From positions 1 through 45,118 of the forward strand of contig NZ_JXIQ01000026.1 of NCBI RefSeq assembly GCF_000934845.1: a stretch of 45,118 bases of DNA, written 5' to 3'. Shown here one piece after another: positions 33,579 through 42,771 of this stretch. The position numbers were made by a program, and so were the translations under genes. The notes below the pieces were generated by a model. That model did not search any database, was not told the DNA's origin, and saw nothing but the letters and a program-made list of their open reading frames with translations. Numbering within the stretch: the first letter of the stretch is position 1; every line of letters begins with the position of its first letter. Source of the stretch: Mesobacillus subterraneus. Its GTDB lineage: Bacteria > Bacillota > Bacilli > Bacillales > Cytobacillaceae.

Positions 33579-35039
33579 TCATGTTCCGCAAAAAGTCCGA
33601 TATGGATTAGAGGATGGCGGGGCGGGCTGGCAGAATTCTGCTTGCTCCGCTGAGTGCTCATATGGGTTCGCCAGGATTTCAAGCAGGTTCAGCATGACGC
33701 TCATGTCGCCTTTTGTCGCTGCCTCCAATGCTTCTTCTACCCGATGATTTCGCGGGATGACCGCTGGGTTGTTGTTTTGCATCAATTCCTGGGCATCTTC
33801 CTCTGATTCTTCCTGACGTCCGAGTCTTTGTTGCCACTTTTCATGCCACTGGATAAATGCTTCTGTTTTAAATAGCTCCGATCCTTCCAGCTTTCCAAAG
33901 GTCAAAGCTTTAAACGTATTCGTATAGTCGGTCTTGTTGTTATTCATCAAGTTAAGGAGTTCAGAAATTAAGGTTTTGTCTTCTTTTTCCTCATGAAAAA
34001 GTCCAAGCTTCTGCCTCATACCTGTTAGAAATTCCATTTCGAAAGTATCGGGATATGCTGAGAGGGCTTCCTCGGCTAGCTTCACGGCTTCCTCCTCGTT
34101 CTCATGAAGCAATGGCAGCAAAGCTTCTGCAAGTCGAGAAAGATTCCAGCCGGCAATATACGGCTGATTTCCATAGGCATATCGCCCCTCTTGATCTATC
34201 GAACTGAATACAGTTGCTGGGTCGTAATTGTCCATAAATGCACAAGGACCATAGTCGATCGTCTCTCCGCTTATCGACATATTATCTGTGTTCATAACAC
34301 CGTGGATAAAGCCGACGTGCTGCCACTTTGCGATCAAAGCTGCCTGCTTGGTAATCACTTTTTTCAAAAACGAAAGGTATAGGTTCTCCTCTCCGTCGAG
34401 TTCAGGATAATGGCGCTTGATGGCATAATCAGCCAGTTCTTTGAGGTCTTCTTTCTTTCCCCAGTTGGCAGCGAATTGGAATGTACCGACTCTTAGATGG
34501 CTTGCGGCTACACGTGTCAGCACCGCTCCAGCCTGAATTGTCTCCCGGATGACTTCTTCTCCTGTCGAAGTCACAGCGAGGCTTCTCGTTGTCGGAATCC
34601 CCAAGCCCGTCATCGCTTCACTAATGATAAACTCGCGCAGCATCGGTCCAAGTCCTGCCCGGCCATCGCCGCCTCGGGAATACGGCGTCCGGCCTGAACC
34701 TTTCAACTGAATGTCATACCTTTTCCCATCAGGAGTGATTTGCTCACCAAGCAACACAGCCCTTCCATCCCCCAACATCGTGAAATGGCCGAACTGATGT
34801 CCAGCATAAGCCTGGGCAAGGGGAACCCCTCCATTTGGAATCTCATTTCCGCCGAAGATGGCAGCTCCTTTGTCATTTTGAAACGGCTCGCAGTTCAACC
34901 CTAATTCTTCCGCAAGCGACTCATTAAAAATCACCACTTCAGGTGCTTTCACTTTGGTCGGTTTTTGCTGGCGATAGAATATGTTTGGCAGCTGCAAATA
35001 ACTATTATCCATTTTCCAGCCAGCTTGGTTATCCGTCAT
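33579..35039 (-). CDS. selO: Protein adenylyltransferase SelO (YdiU/UPF0061)
   Basis: A 486-residue SelO pseudokinase, which transfers AMP to Ser/Thr/Tyr of target proteins and is linked to redox homeostasis. Family motifs: [17 protein letters not shown] (about 79-95), [21 protein letters not shown] (core [15 protein letters not shown], about 115-129), [19 protein letters not shown] (core GVMNTDNM, metal-binding Asn/Asp). The C terminus ([16 protein letters not shown]) ends with a Cys near the end, where animal SelO has selenocysteine. Monocistronic. Confidence 0.95.
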   Translation of the reverse strand: MTDNQAGWKMDNSYLQLPNIFYRQQKPTKVKAPEVVIFNESLAEELGLNCEPFQNDKGAAIFGGNEIPNGGVPLAQAYAGHQFGHFTMLGDGRAVLLGEQITPDGKRYDIQLKGSGRTPYSRGGDGRAGLGPMLREFIISEAMTGLGIPTTRSLAVTSTGEEVIRETIQAGAVLTRVAASHLRVGTFQFAANWGKKEDLKELADYAIKRHYPELDGEENLYLSFLKKVITKQAALIAKWQHVGFIHGVMNTDNMSISGETIDYGPCAFMDNYDPATVFSSIDQEGRYAYGNQPYIAGWNLSRLAEALLPLLHENEEEAVKLAEEALSAYPDTFEMEFLTGMRQKLGLFHEEKEDKTLISELLNLMNNNKTDYTNTFKALTFGKLEGSELFKTEAFIQWHEKWQQRLGRQEESEEDAQELMQNNNPAVIPRNHRVEEALEAATKGDMSVMLNLLEILANPYEHSAEQAEFCQPAPPSSNPYRTFCGT

Positions 35040-35148
35040 TGCTATTCCACCCTTCTCCCATAATCTTGTATTCGGTTATCTATCCAAAAATATCCCTTTG
35101 AATTAATATACCCTACTGATGGAGTGGTAACGCTATTTTCACGAAGAA

Positions 35149-35184
35149 AAGATCTTAATCAAACGTTTGATTAAGATCTTCAAA
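35149..35184 (-). terminator. 32-bp perfect palindrome, possible terminator of the GNAT gene
   Basis: Positions 35149-35180 are a perfect palindrome centred on AATCAAACGTTTGATT, with AAGATCTT outer arms, followed by TTTTC on the minus strand. It follows the GNAT stop by 25 bases. The AT-rich stem and an operator-like centre also allow a regulatory reading. Confidence 0.5.
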
Positions 35185-35205
35185 AGGATCATTAGTCCCT
35201 AAGAC

Positions 35206-35487
35206 TCAATTTTTTAAAATCCCACTGTATTTCGGATCCGTCTCCAGTTCTTTTTTTGCATACGTACAAACAGGATCGATTTTCAAGCCTTCATTTTTCG
35301 CCTTTTCGGCAACATGGCGGACCAGTTCTCCCGCAATACCATGTCCCCGGTACGCTGGATCTACCCCAGTGTGATTGATGACCAACACCTTATCACCATT
35401 CCTTGTAAAGGTCACTTCTCCAACCTCTAGCCCGTCTTCATCCTTCGCAACAAAGCGGCCAGCTTCTTCAGAAATTTGGAATGACAT
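35206..35487 (-). CDS. GNAT-like N-acetyltransferase (YjdJ/COG2388 type)
   Basis: A 93-residue minimal acetyltransferase. Acetyl-CoA binding segment VDPAYRGHGIAGELVRH (about 46-62), preceded by the beta strands VGEVTFTRNGDKVLVINHT, and the typical IDPVCTYAKKEL end. Substrate unknown. ATG 35487 lies behind GGAGGTGTAAGG; a longer in-frame form from 35571 would place this site inside the coding region. Confidence 0.88.
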   Translation of the reverse strand: MSFQISEEAGRFVAKDEDGLEVGEVTFTRNGDKVLVINHTGVDPAYRGHGIAGELVRHVAEKAKNEGLKIDPVCTYAKKELETDPKYSGILKN

Positions 35488-35592
35488 CCTTACACCTCCA
35501 AAAAATACTTTCAAGATATACTTAATTATACCTTTCTGACCGCCAATCATGTAACAATTCCGCTTCCACATAAAAGTCCGCGCCCAAATCGT

Positions 35593-36123
35593 TCATCGAA
35601 AAACACTGGCAGGCACATCAAACTTGTTCCATAGAAACACGATAAACACGGCGGAAACAATCAAGGCAAATAGCGGATTATGAAAATGGATTTTTAAAAC
35701 AAGGAACATCACAGAATCGAACAGCACAGACCACCATAGGTTCCAGCCATTAAAATACTTCATTAGCCCGAGGTGGACATCTACCAGTTCATTCAAAAAA
35801 TAGACACTTATCCATGCAAAATAATAAACGACTTTCTTCATGCGCCCGTCCCTCGGAAAATGGGCCAAATAGGCGAAGCAGGTAGCTGGATATTTGACAG
35901 CCATAATGAAAAAAGAAATATGAGTATTCGTGATGCCAGCATGCTTGTCCCCTGGCACAGGATTATACTTCCACATCGGGTAATGTTCAGATAATAAGTA
36001 CATGTACAGAAAATCACCAAGGATGAAAAAGAGAACCGTTGGATAGTACTTTCTCCAGTTCTGCCAGTCTCCCCACAGCACAAAAATACCAGCCCATATT
36101 AACCCATAAATTACATTAATCAT
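35593..36123 (-). CDS. CBO0543-family membrane protein
   Basis: A 176-residue protein with about five hydrophobic helices (2-20, 26-46, 66-86, 100-115, 128-170) and the family-typical WKYNPVPGDKHAGITNTH stretch (about 51-68). CBO0543 proteins occur in spore-forming Firmicutes; function unknown. Monocistronic, about 105 bases upstream of the GNAT gene on the same strand. Confidence 0.75.
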   Translation of the reverse strand: MINVIYGLIWAGIFVLWGDWQNWRKYYPTVLFFILGDFLYMYLLSEHYPMWKYNPVPGDKHAGITNTHISFFIMAVKYPATCFAYLAHFPRDGRMKKVVYYFAWISVYFLNELVDVHLGLMKYFNGWNLWWSVLFDSVMFLVLKIHFHNPLFALIVSAVFIVFLWNKFDVPASVFR

Positions 36124-36200
36124 ACACTCGCCTCATTTTACAAATAAAGGAAATTTACCTTAGTATAACCATGTGATCTAGTTAACAGTCATCAAAAAAC

Positions 36201-36240
36201 AAAAAACGCTGATTCGCATACGTTGCGATCAGCGTTTTTT
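36201..36240 (-). terminator. Terminator of the 35-residue gene
   Basis: Long stem AAAAACGCTGATCGCA / TGCGAATCAGCGTTTTT with a short loop, followed by TTTTTTG on the minus strand. The stop codon of the small gene lies in its left arm. Confidence 0.85.
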
Positions 36241-36336
36241 CTTGTCTTTTTTATCAGTAGCCTGCTCAAATAGTTGAGTTACATACCCCTTTAGCTCAAA
36301 GCCCTCTTCACTCATAAACTCGGTGATTTGTTTCAT
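36229..36336 (-). CDS. Small 35-residue protein
   Basis: ATG 36336 lies nine bases behind a good GGAGGTAGATC site. The peptide begins MKQITEFMSEEGFELKGYVT and ends in a highly basic KKDKKKR tail; an amphipathic helix is likely. The stop falls in a strong terminator, which supports a real short transcript. I do not recognise a family. Confidence 0.65.
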   Translation of the reverse strand: MKQITEFMSEEGFELKGYVTQLFEQATDKKDKKKR

Positions 36337-36458
36337 GATGATCTACCTCCGTTTTAAAGCGTGTTACGCTTATTATTCCCACTCTAGCAATCTTTTAATC
36401 AACCAAAGATTGGCAGAAAAATAATTAGGCTGGCCGATCAGGGTTTTCGACGGCTTCC

Positions 36459-36944
36459 TTATTCCCTGTACTTCAAGGTCAAACCTTTTAGGAAGTTACG
36501 GGCAAACTTATCGCCGCATTCTCGGTAATTTTTATGGCCAGCCTTCCGTAAAATGGCACTTAGCTCCCCTTTGGAAACCCGGACACCGGCAAGTTCAAGA
36601 AGCCCTAGCATGTCCTCACTTGTCAGCGACAAGGCAATTTTTAGCTTCTTCAATAGCTGGTTGTTCACATTTTCCCCGCTCAAAGGGGGAGAGCCATTTT
36701 CTCCTGGCCGTTTCCCTCTTTTAAAGGTAACTAGACCATTTAAGAACTGCTCCATCATTGCATTGTTGACCCTTATATAATCCTCGGACAACCCATCGTC
36801 TTCCTCTTCGTCTACTTTCTTCAGCATCAGCTGCACATCATCTTTTCTCAAGTCCACGCCGCCTAGCCTGAACATCTCCACCATATCTGTATCCTTGATA
36901 TCCAGGGCATATCGCAAACGGATCAGTATATCATTGTTAAGCAT
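36459..36944 (-). CDS. DUF1456 family protein (YehS-like)
   Basis: A 161-residue soluble protein with two repeats of about 65 residues: LNNDILIRLRYALDIKDTDM...LGGVDLRKDDVQLMLKK and VNNQLLKKLKIALSLTSEDM...AGVRVSKGELSAILRK (about 2-46 and 91-134). The linker is Gly/Pro/Glu-rich. Function of the family is unknown. ATG 36944 follows AGGAGGATTGAAA. Monocistronic. Confidence 0.88.
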   Translation of the reverse strand: MLNNDILIRLRYALDIKDTDMVEMFRLGGVDLRKDDVQLMLKKVDEEEDDGLSEDYIRVNNAMMEQFLNGLVTFKRGKRPGENGSPPLSGENVNNQLLKKLKIALSLTSEDMLGLLELAGVRVSKGELSAILRKAGHKNYRECGDKFARNFLKGLTLKYRE

Positions 36945-37115
36945 TTTCAATCCTCCTATAGCTTGCCTTGTCACTAGTATTGCTCCATTGTAGCATATTT
37001 ACTTCCTGTGCTGAAAAATGGTGAACGCATCGGTGTTTCTCCCTATTCCATTTCAAACTGCTGAAACCCGTTGCACCAAATCTCGATACCCCTATAGGCA
37101 TTGATGATGCCCTCT

Positions 37116-37144
37116 TGTCAAAAAATGTTCAATACTTTTTGACA
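37116..37144. repeat. TGTCAAAAA / TTTTTGACA hairpin upstream of narK
   Basis: Nine-base arms around an 11-base centre. On the plus strand no T-run follows. It could be an operator for a second regulator or a hairpin in the 5' region. The remaining intergenic bases 36945-37115 show nothing recognised. Confidence 0.4.
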
Positions 37145-37166
37145 GAATTGTGTTGGTGTTTTCAGA

Positions 37167-37211
37167 TGTGAAGTTCGTCACAACTACTGTGTGATATAAA
37201 TGGTTTATTAA
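37167..37211 (+). promoter_or_regulatory. narK: Fnr box and promoter of narK
   Basis: TGTGAAGTTCGTCACA (37167-37182) is a perfect TGTGA-N6-TCACA Fnr site. With TATTAA at 37206-37211 as the -10, the site is centred about 41.5 bases before the start of transcription, the class II activator position; TATAAA at 37195 is the alternative. Confidence 0.8.
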
Positions 37212-37251
37212 TCTTATAAACACCTACTTAAAAATATTTGGAGGAATGAAA

Positions 37252-38565
37252 ATGGCTCGCATAAATAAATGGAATCCGGAAGACAATCGTTTTTGGCAAT
37301 CCGAAGGCAAGAAACACGCCCAACGGAATTTATGGATTTCTGTTCCTTCCCTGATGCTCGCTTTCATTGTCTGGCAGATTTGGTCTGTAGTTGCCATTCG
37401 CTTAAATGATATTGGCTTTAGCTTTACGGATCAGCAGCTTTTCACTTTAGCAGCCATGCCTGGTCTTGTTGGTGCAACTTTACGATTTGTCTACACCTTT
37501 GGAGTCGGGATGATGGGTGGTCGTAACTGGACCGTCCTGTCGACGGCAGTGCTTGCGATTCCGGCAATTGGCATCGGTTTCGCTGTCCAGAACCCTGATA
37601 CACCTTATTCGGTTATGCTTTTACTCGCAGCACTTTCTGGCCTGGGTGGCGGAAACTTTTCCAGTTCTTCCTCCAACATCAGTTTCTTTTTTCCGAAAAA
37701 GGCACGTGGAACCGCACTTGGAATCAATGGTGGTTTAGGCAATATGGGGGTCTCTGTCGTTCAATTTGTAACACCGTTAATCATTACAACTGGAACTTTC
37801 GCTTTTATCGCTGGCGATGGGCAGCAATTATCCAACGGCCAGCAGGTATGGCTGCAAAATGCAGCTTTCATCTGGCTTGTACCAATTGCAATTGTCACGA
37901 TCGCAGCATGGTTCGGCATGGATAACCTGCCTGGAACAAAGCAATCATTCTCAGATCAATTCGTGATTGTAAAAAGGAAACACACTTGGATCATGACATG
38001 GCTTTATGTTGCAACATTCGGATCTTTCATTGGGTATTCAGCAGCATTCCCACTATTATTGAAAGCACAGTTCCCTGAATATATTTCTTTTGCCTTCTTA
38101 GGTGCCTTCCTTGCCGCAGCATCACGCCCTGTCGGCGGATGGCTTGCTGATAAAATGGGCGGAGCTAAGCTGACGTCGATCGTCCTGATAGTGATGATGG
38201 CTGGAGCTGGTAGTGTCATTTATTTTCTAGGCACAAAGCAGTTCGGCGGATTCTTGGCATCATTCTTGATTCTGTTCATTGCGTCTGGTATGGGCTCTGG
38301 TTCCACCTTCCAGATGATCCCTGAAATCTTCGTTCCGAAAGAAGCGGCACCAGTCCTAGGGTTCACCGCGGCCTTCGCGGCGTACGGATCCTTCCTGATT
38401 CCGAAGCTGTTCGGCTGGTCCGTTACTATTTCCGGCGGCTATGTGCCAGCATTCTCGCTTTTCATTGGTTTCTATGTATTGTCGATCATCTTAAACTGGT
38501 ATTACTACCAGAGAAAGACTTCAGAAGCAACAAGTACCCAGAAAAAGGCAGCAACCACAGCTTAG
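37252..38565 (+). CDS. narK: NarK-type nitrate/nitrite transporter
   Basis: A 437-residue MFS protein of the nitrate/nitrite porter family with 12 transmembrane segments. The nitrate signature GGLGNMGVSVVQF (about 160-172) and a second one (GSGSTFQMIPEIF, about 346-358) are present. Start ATG 37252, six bases behind GGAGGAATGAAA. With an Fnr box it should be induced by oxygen limitation, exporting nitrite or importing nitrate in nitrate respiration. No nitrate reductase genes are in this window. Confidence 0.93.
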   Translation: MARINKWNPEDNRFWQSEGKKHAQRNLWISVPSLMLAFIVWQIWSVVAIRLNDIGFSFTDQQLFTLAAMPGLVGATLRFVYTFGVGMMGGRNWTVLSTAVLAIPAIGIGFAVQNPDTPYSVMLLLAALSGLGGGNFSSSSSNISFFFPKKARGTALGINGGLGNMGVSVVQFVTPLIITTGTFAFIAGDGQQLSNGQQVWLQNAAFIWLVPIAIVTIAAWFGMDNLPGTKQSFSDQFVIVKRKHTWIMTWLYVATFGSFIGYSAAFPLLLKAQFPEYISFAFLGAFLAAASRPVGGWLADKMGGAKLTSIVLIVMMAGAGSVIYFLGTKQFGGFLASFLILFIASGMGSGSTFQMIPEIFVPKEAAPVLGFTAAFAAYGSFLIPKLFGWSVTISGGYVPAFSLFIGFYVLSIILNWYYYQRKTSEATSTQKKAATTA

Positions 38566-38576
38566 AAAAGCCTAAC

Positions 38577-38617
38577 AAAAAGCCTTATCCGTTCTGAAAA
38601 ACGGGTAAGGCTTTTTG
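38577..38617 (+). terminator. Terminator of narK
   Basis: AAAAAGCCTTATCCGTT pairs with AACGGGTAAGGCTTTTT; followed by GTAT. Confidence 0.8.
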
Positions 38618-38685
38618 TATTTCAGTTCTATTCTCCAAGTATTTCCCACTTCAAACAGGAACAATTTTGTAAGTGAATTAGCAAT

Positions 38686-38720
38686 AAAAAGGCTTTAGAT
38701 TCCTTAAATCCCAAGCCTTT
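38686..38720 (-). terminator. Terminator of the mntA-hepT operon
   Basis: AAAGGCTTGGGATTT pairs with AATCTAAAGCCTTT, with TTATT following on the minus strand. Confidence 0.75.
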
Positions 38721-38725
38721 ACGTA

Positions 38726-39038
38726 TTAAACGTATTTATCAAGAATAACGGTTATTTTTTCTTTCAAAAGTGGTATTTCTTTTTCAACCACGTTCCATAC
38801 TATTCCATTATCTACTCCAAAATAATCGTGAATTAAAACATCTCTTAATCCCGCCATCTCACGCCAAGGTACATGGGGATTTTGCTTTCGAAAATCTATT
38901 GTAACACGTTTAGTTACGAATGACCGCATCTTGAATTAGTTTAGAACTAAAAAAGTCACTTTCACCATTTGAAATATATAATTCAATATTTTCTATGCAC
39001 TCCAAAATATGAAGCAAATAGATTTTGTCCTTTTTCAT
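38726..39038 (-). pseudogene. hepT: Frameshifted HepT (HEPN toxin, DUF86)
   Basis: From ATG 39038 the frame encodes the normal HepT start (MKKDKIYLLHILECIENIEL) and runs to DAVIRN, then meets TAA at 38910-38912. The rest of the protein (TKRVTIDFRKQNPHVPWREMAG, then RDVLIHDYFGVD with the catalytic R-x4-H) continues in another frame to 38726. The conserved segment between (normally N-F-E-I-I-G-E-A) is missing. A 23-base deletion between AACT repeats would produce exactly this. The RNase/toxin is therefore probably lost. Overlaps the mntA stop by ATGA. Confidence 0.85.
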
Positions 39039-39322
39039 AATTGAATAGCTCCGTTTACCACATCTTCTTTCATACCCCAATGAATCGCGTTCTCTGTTAC
39101 AACATCGACTTTAATACCGAGTATGTCTTCAATCTCTTGTTTAAATCGAACCAGATCAAACAAACTTCTGTCTTTCTCAAATTCTACAAGTAAATCAAGG
39201 TCACTTGTAGGTCCATCTTCATGCCTTGCAACTGAACCAAAAACCCGTACATTATAGATGCCATGATCATCTGCAATTTTTAATATTAAATCACGCTTTT
39301 CTTGAAGAACATCATATAACAT
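39035..39322 (-). CDS. mntA: MntA-type nucleotidyltransferase antitoxin
   Basis: A 95-residue minimal nucleotidyltransferase: VFGSVARHEDGPTSDLDLLVEF (core GSVAR-x8-DLD, about 30-44) with the two catalytic Asp, and the downstream Asp in KVDVV (about 78). In characterised pairs MntA adds AMP to HepT and neutralises it. The gene is intact while its toxin partner is frameshifted. Confidence 0.9.
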   Translation of the reverse strand: MLYDVLQEKRDLILKIADDHGIYNVRVFGSVARHEDGPTSDLDLLVEFEKDRSLFDLVRFKQEIEDILGIKVDVVTENAIHWGMKEDVVNGAIQL

Positions 39323-39425
39323 AACGAATCCCTCACATTCTTCCTTACTATTAATACCATTATATCATGTCTTTTTATAAAAGTTCATTCTTTGGAGCAG
39401 GACATCTTTTTATGTATGCCTGTTT

Positions 39426-39463
39426 AAAAAGCGCGTTAATCCTTCTGGATCAACGCGCTTTTC
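39426..39463 (-). terminator. Terminator of the nrdEF operon
   Basis: AAAAGCGCGTTGATCC / GGATTAACGCGCTTTT arms with an AGAA loop on the minus strand, just beyond nrdF. Confidence 0.85.
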
Positions 39464-39483
39464 TTTTGTTTTCGATGGCAGTC

Positions 39484-40521
39484 TTATAGTTCATCAAACC
39501 CATTCTCATCGGAGGTTTTCGTGTACTGTCTTGATTTTTGCTCAAAGAAGTCCGTTTTGCCAAGGTCCACTTCCTGATAGGCGATAATCCATCTTAATGG
39601 ATTGGTTCGATGCCCTTCGAAGGGGGCAGTAAAGCCTAGTTGTTCTGCCCGTTTGTTTGCCATGAACTTGATATATGCTTCCACGTCTGACAAAAGTAGC
39701 CCGTCGATCTCGTTGCCGATAATGTATTCAGCCCACTCAGTCTCCAATCGTGCCGCTTTTTGGAAGGCTGTCGTTCCAAATTCTCTCAGTGATTCTGTGT
39801 CATATTCTGGATTTTCAAGGAGAATCTCTTTGAAAATTTTTTCAAATAACCCTACATGCAGCTGTTCGTCCCGGTTGATGTAGTTAATCATCGTGCTGGT
39901 GGCGACCATTTTCTGATTCCGCGCAAGGTTATAAAAGAAGGCGAAGCCCGAGTAGAAAAACAGGCCTTCGAGAATGACATCATAGATGATGGAATGCAAC
40001 AAATTTCCTATGCTTGGATGTTCCGCGAACCCTTTATAGCCGTCCGTGATAAATTCATTCCGCTTGCGCAGGATCGGTTCTGTCCGCCAGTAGTCGAACA
40101 CTTCCTCTTGCTTCGACTTGGATACGATGCTTGATAACACGTAGCTGTAGGAATGGTTATGGATTACTTCCTGCTGTGCCAAAATGATCATTAATGCATT
40201 TAAACTGGAATCGGTGAGATAATCGGCAACTTTGCCAGCATAGTCTGTTTGAATGCTGTCAAGGAGTGCCAGCAGACCGATGATTTTCAAAAAAGCATCC
40301 TGTTCTTTTTCGGAAAGCATGGAAAATTGCTTGATATCCTTTGACATATTGATCTCAAAAGGAGTCCAGAAATTCCCCAGCATTCTCTTGTATTTTGGAT
40401 AAGCCCAGGGGAAACGGACATCATCCCAATTCAATATATTGGAACTCTGGCCATTTAAAATGCCAGTTGAAGCATTGGGAGCTCCAACGTCTACAAGGTT
40501 TCTTTTCTTCAATTGCGTCAT
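39484..40521 (-). CDS. nrdF: Class I ribonucleotide reductase, beta subunit
   Basis: A 345-residue R2 protein that holds the diiron (or dimanganese) tyrosyl radical cofactor. Ligands can be read in order: Asp in LLDSIQTD (about 87-94), EVIH (about 118-121; ExxH) followed four residues later by the radical Tyr in NHSY, E in VILEGLFF, and RDEQLH (about 217-222; ExxH). So it is a normal Tyr-radical type. Last gene of the operon. No nrdI is present here, so the metal cannot be inferred from context. I use nrdF for its pairing with nrdE; nrdB would be an equally defensible name. Confidence 0.93.
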   Translation of the reverse strand: MTQLKKRNLVDVGAPNASTGILNGQSSNILNWDDVRFPWAYPKYKRMLGNFWTPFEINMSKDIKQFSMLSEKEQDAFLKIIGLLALLDSIQTDYAGKVADYLTDSSLNALMIILAQQEVIHNHSYSYVLSSIVSKSKQEEVFDYWRTEPILRKRNEFITDGYKGFAEHPSIGNLLHSIIYDVILEGLFFYSGFAFFYNLARNQKMVATSTMINYINRDEQLHVGLFEKIFKEILLENPEYDTESLREFGTTAFQKAARLETEWAEYIIGNEIDGLLLSDVEAYIKFMANKRAEQLGFTAPFEGHRTNPLRWIIAYQEVDLGKTDFFEQKSRQYTKTSDENGFDEL

Positions 40522-40539
40522 TGATTTTCATCCTTTCTT

Positions 40540-42771
40540 TTAACTATGGCAGCTCTCACATTCAGCAAACTCACTGCTGGAGGTGGAGCGGACGTAATAC
40601 GTCGTTTTCAGTCCGGACTTCCATGCATCCATATGCAGCTCCAGCAGCGCTTTTGCCTTAATGTTGTTTGTGACGTAGAAATTAAACGAAATCCCCTGAT
40701 CGATATGGCGCTGTCGGCGGGCATTCTGTCTGATGCTCCAATGCTGATCCACGTTATAGGCTGTCTTATAGAACCACATCGTTTCGGCCGATAAATCTGG
40801 TGCGGTCACAGGGATTTTATAATCCTTCTTCTCCTCGGAGTATTCCAACCTAAAAACCGGATCAATACTTGCTGTCGAACCAGCTAGAATCGAAGTGGAA
40901 GAATTTGGAGCTACCGCCATCAGATACCCATTTCTGATTCCATTCTGCTTTACTTCCTCAGCCAGGTTGTCCCAGCTGTCACCAATGTATTGTCTTTTTT
41001 TGAAAAATTGTCCTGTTGACCAGTCCGATCCTGCGAAATAAGGGTATGCCCCTTTTTCTTTTGCCAGCTCGAGACTTGCGCTGATAGTGAAAAAGGCAAT
41101 CGATTCATAGAGACGATCACAATACTCGACCGCTTCTTCACTTTCCCATTTAATCCCTTGAAGAGCCAGTAAATGATGCCACCCAAATGTACCCAGTCCG
41201 ATTCCCCTGTAGTTCTGGTTGGTTATTTGCGCCTGGAGGACAGGAATTTCATTGATATTGATAACATTATCGAGCATCCTAACTTGGATGTTGATCACTC
41301 TCTCAAGTACATCATCTATCACGCTCTTTGCTAAAGAAATCGAGGATAAGTTGCAGACAACAAAGTCCCCCGGTTTTTTATAGATTACTATCTTTCCGTC
41401 CTGCACCGTTTCCTCTTCAAGGAGGGTAGGGCTCATATTCTGGGTGATTTCTGTGCAGAGATTGCTGCAGTAAATCATCCCTTTATGGTGATTTGCATTG
41501 AGCCTGTTGACCTGATCCCTGTAAAACATGTAGGGGGTGCCGGTTTCGAGCTGAGAAATCATGATGGATTTAAAGATTTCAATAGCAGGAACCACTTCGT
41601 GTGACAAACCAGATTGATGGACGCAAGCCCAATATTTTTCGCGAAAGGAGCCAGCCCCCTTCTCCTCATCAAAATGATCTTCAAGGGAAAATCCCATGAC
41701 CCTCCTTACTTCATGAGGATCGAACAGATACCAGTCCCCACGGTTTTCCACCTGTTCCATAAATAAATCCGGGATACATATGCCTGAAAATAAATCATGC
41801 GTCCGCTGGCGCTCGTCTCCATTGTTCAGCTTGGCATCAAGGAATGAGAAGATGTCTTTATGCCACACATCGAGATAAACAGCAATCGCCCCTTGACGCT
41901 GTCCTAATTGATCAACCGAAACAGCGGTGTTATTCAGTTGTTTCATCCACGGAATGACTCCCGAACTGACCCCTTTAAAACCTTTGATATCACTGCCGCG
42001 ACTTCTGATCTTTCCAAGGTAAACGCCAATTCCGCCCCCGTTTTTGCTTAAGGTGGAAATATCCGTATTCGAGTCGTAAATACTTCTTAAATCATCAGCA
42101 ACTGTATCAATAAAGCAGCTCGATAACTGGCCATAGCTTTTGCCAGCGTTCGATAATGTCGGTGTGGCGACTGTCATATATAAATTGGAAAGCGCCCAGT
42201 AAGCCTCTTCCACTAATGGAATCCGCTTTTCCTTTGGTTCTTCAGCTAACAATGTCATCGCGATCATCATGAATCGCTCCTGTGGAAGTTCGGCAATATC
42301 ACCATTTTGTGTGCGTGCCAGATACCTTTCCGCCAAGGTTAAAAGCCCTATATAGGTAAACAGCTTGTCTCTCTCTGGATCGATGACTTTTTCCAGGTGA
42401 TCTATTTCGTCACGTGAGTAGGATGCTAACACTCGATTGTCATAGATCCCAATCTCTATTAAGCTATTGATCAACTCATAGAATGAACCGTAACCAGATT
42501 CTATTCTTCCATTTCGGAAATGGGCACTAAGTCTGTATAATTTTTTTAAATAAAACCCCGCAGCTACATATGTCCATTCAGGCTCGTCCCGGTTAATTCG
42601 TTCCACTGCGGTCAAAATCAACATGTTCTCGATCTGATCATCGGTCATATCCTTCACTTCAAGGGCTTGGTCCACCTTTGCTTTGAAAAATGGAAAGTCC
42701 AATTTAGGGAACGCAAACTCTATTTCTGCGATCAGTTTTGCTGCATTTTCATCCTTTGCTTGGATACTCAT
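40540..42771 (-). CDS. nrdE: Class I ribonucleotide reductase, alpha subunit
   Basis: A 743-residue catalytic subunit reducing ribonucleoside diphosphates. Active-site elements: Cys in LSSCFID (about 219), NLCTEI (thiyl-radical Cys and Glu, about 435-440), CNLSSISL (second redox Cys, about 474) and the C-terminal CESCHS pair. The N terminus lacks a recognisable ATP-cone, so dATP activity control may be absent. Start ATG 42771 behind GGAGGGATAATCA, inside the end of the thioesterase gene (23-base overlap). Expression is probably set by the NrdR box and cobalamin riboswitch upstream. Confidence 0.93.
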   Translation of the reverse strand: MSIQAKDENAAKLIAEIEFAFPKLDFPFFKAKVDQALEVKDMTDDQIENMLILTAVERINRDEPEWTYVAAGFYLKKLYRLSAHFRNGRIESGYGSFYELINSLIEIGIYDNRVLASYSRDEIDHLEKVIDPERDKLFTYIGLLTLAERYLARTQNGDIAELPQERFMMIAMTLLAEEPKEKRIPLVEEAYWALSNLYMTVATPTLSNAGKSYGQLSSCFIDTVADDLRSIYDSNTDISTLSKNGGGIGVYLGKIRSRGSDIKGFKGVSSGVIPWMKQLNNTAVSVDQLGQRQGAIAVYLDVWHKDIFSFLDAKLNNGDERQRTHDLFSGICIPDLFMEQVENRGDWYLFDPHEVRRVMGFSLEDHFDEEKGAGSFREKYWACVHQSGLSHEVVPAIEIFKSIMISQLETGTPYMFYRDQVNRLNANHHKGMIYCSNLCTEITQNMSPTLLEEETVQDGKIVIYKKPGDFVVCNLSSISLAKSVIDDVLERVINIQVRMLDNVININEIPVLQAQITNQNYRGIGLGTFGWHHLLALQGIKWESEEAVEYCDRLYESIAFFTISASLELAKEKGAYPYFAGSDWSTGQFFKKRQYIGDSWDNLAEEVKQNGIRNGYLMAVAPNSSTSILAGSTASIDPVFRLEYSEEKKDYKIPVTAPDLSAETMWFYKTAYNVDQHWSIRQNARRQRHIDQGISFNFYVTNNIKAKALLELHMDAWKSGLKTTYYVRSTSSSEFAECESCHS

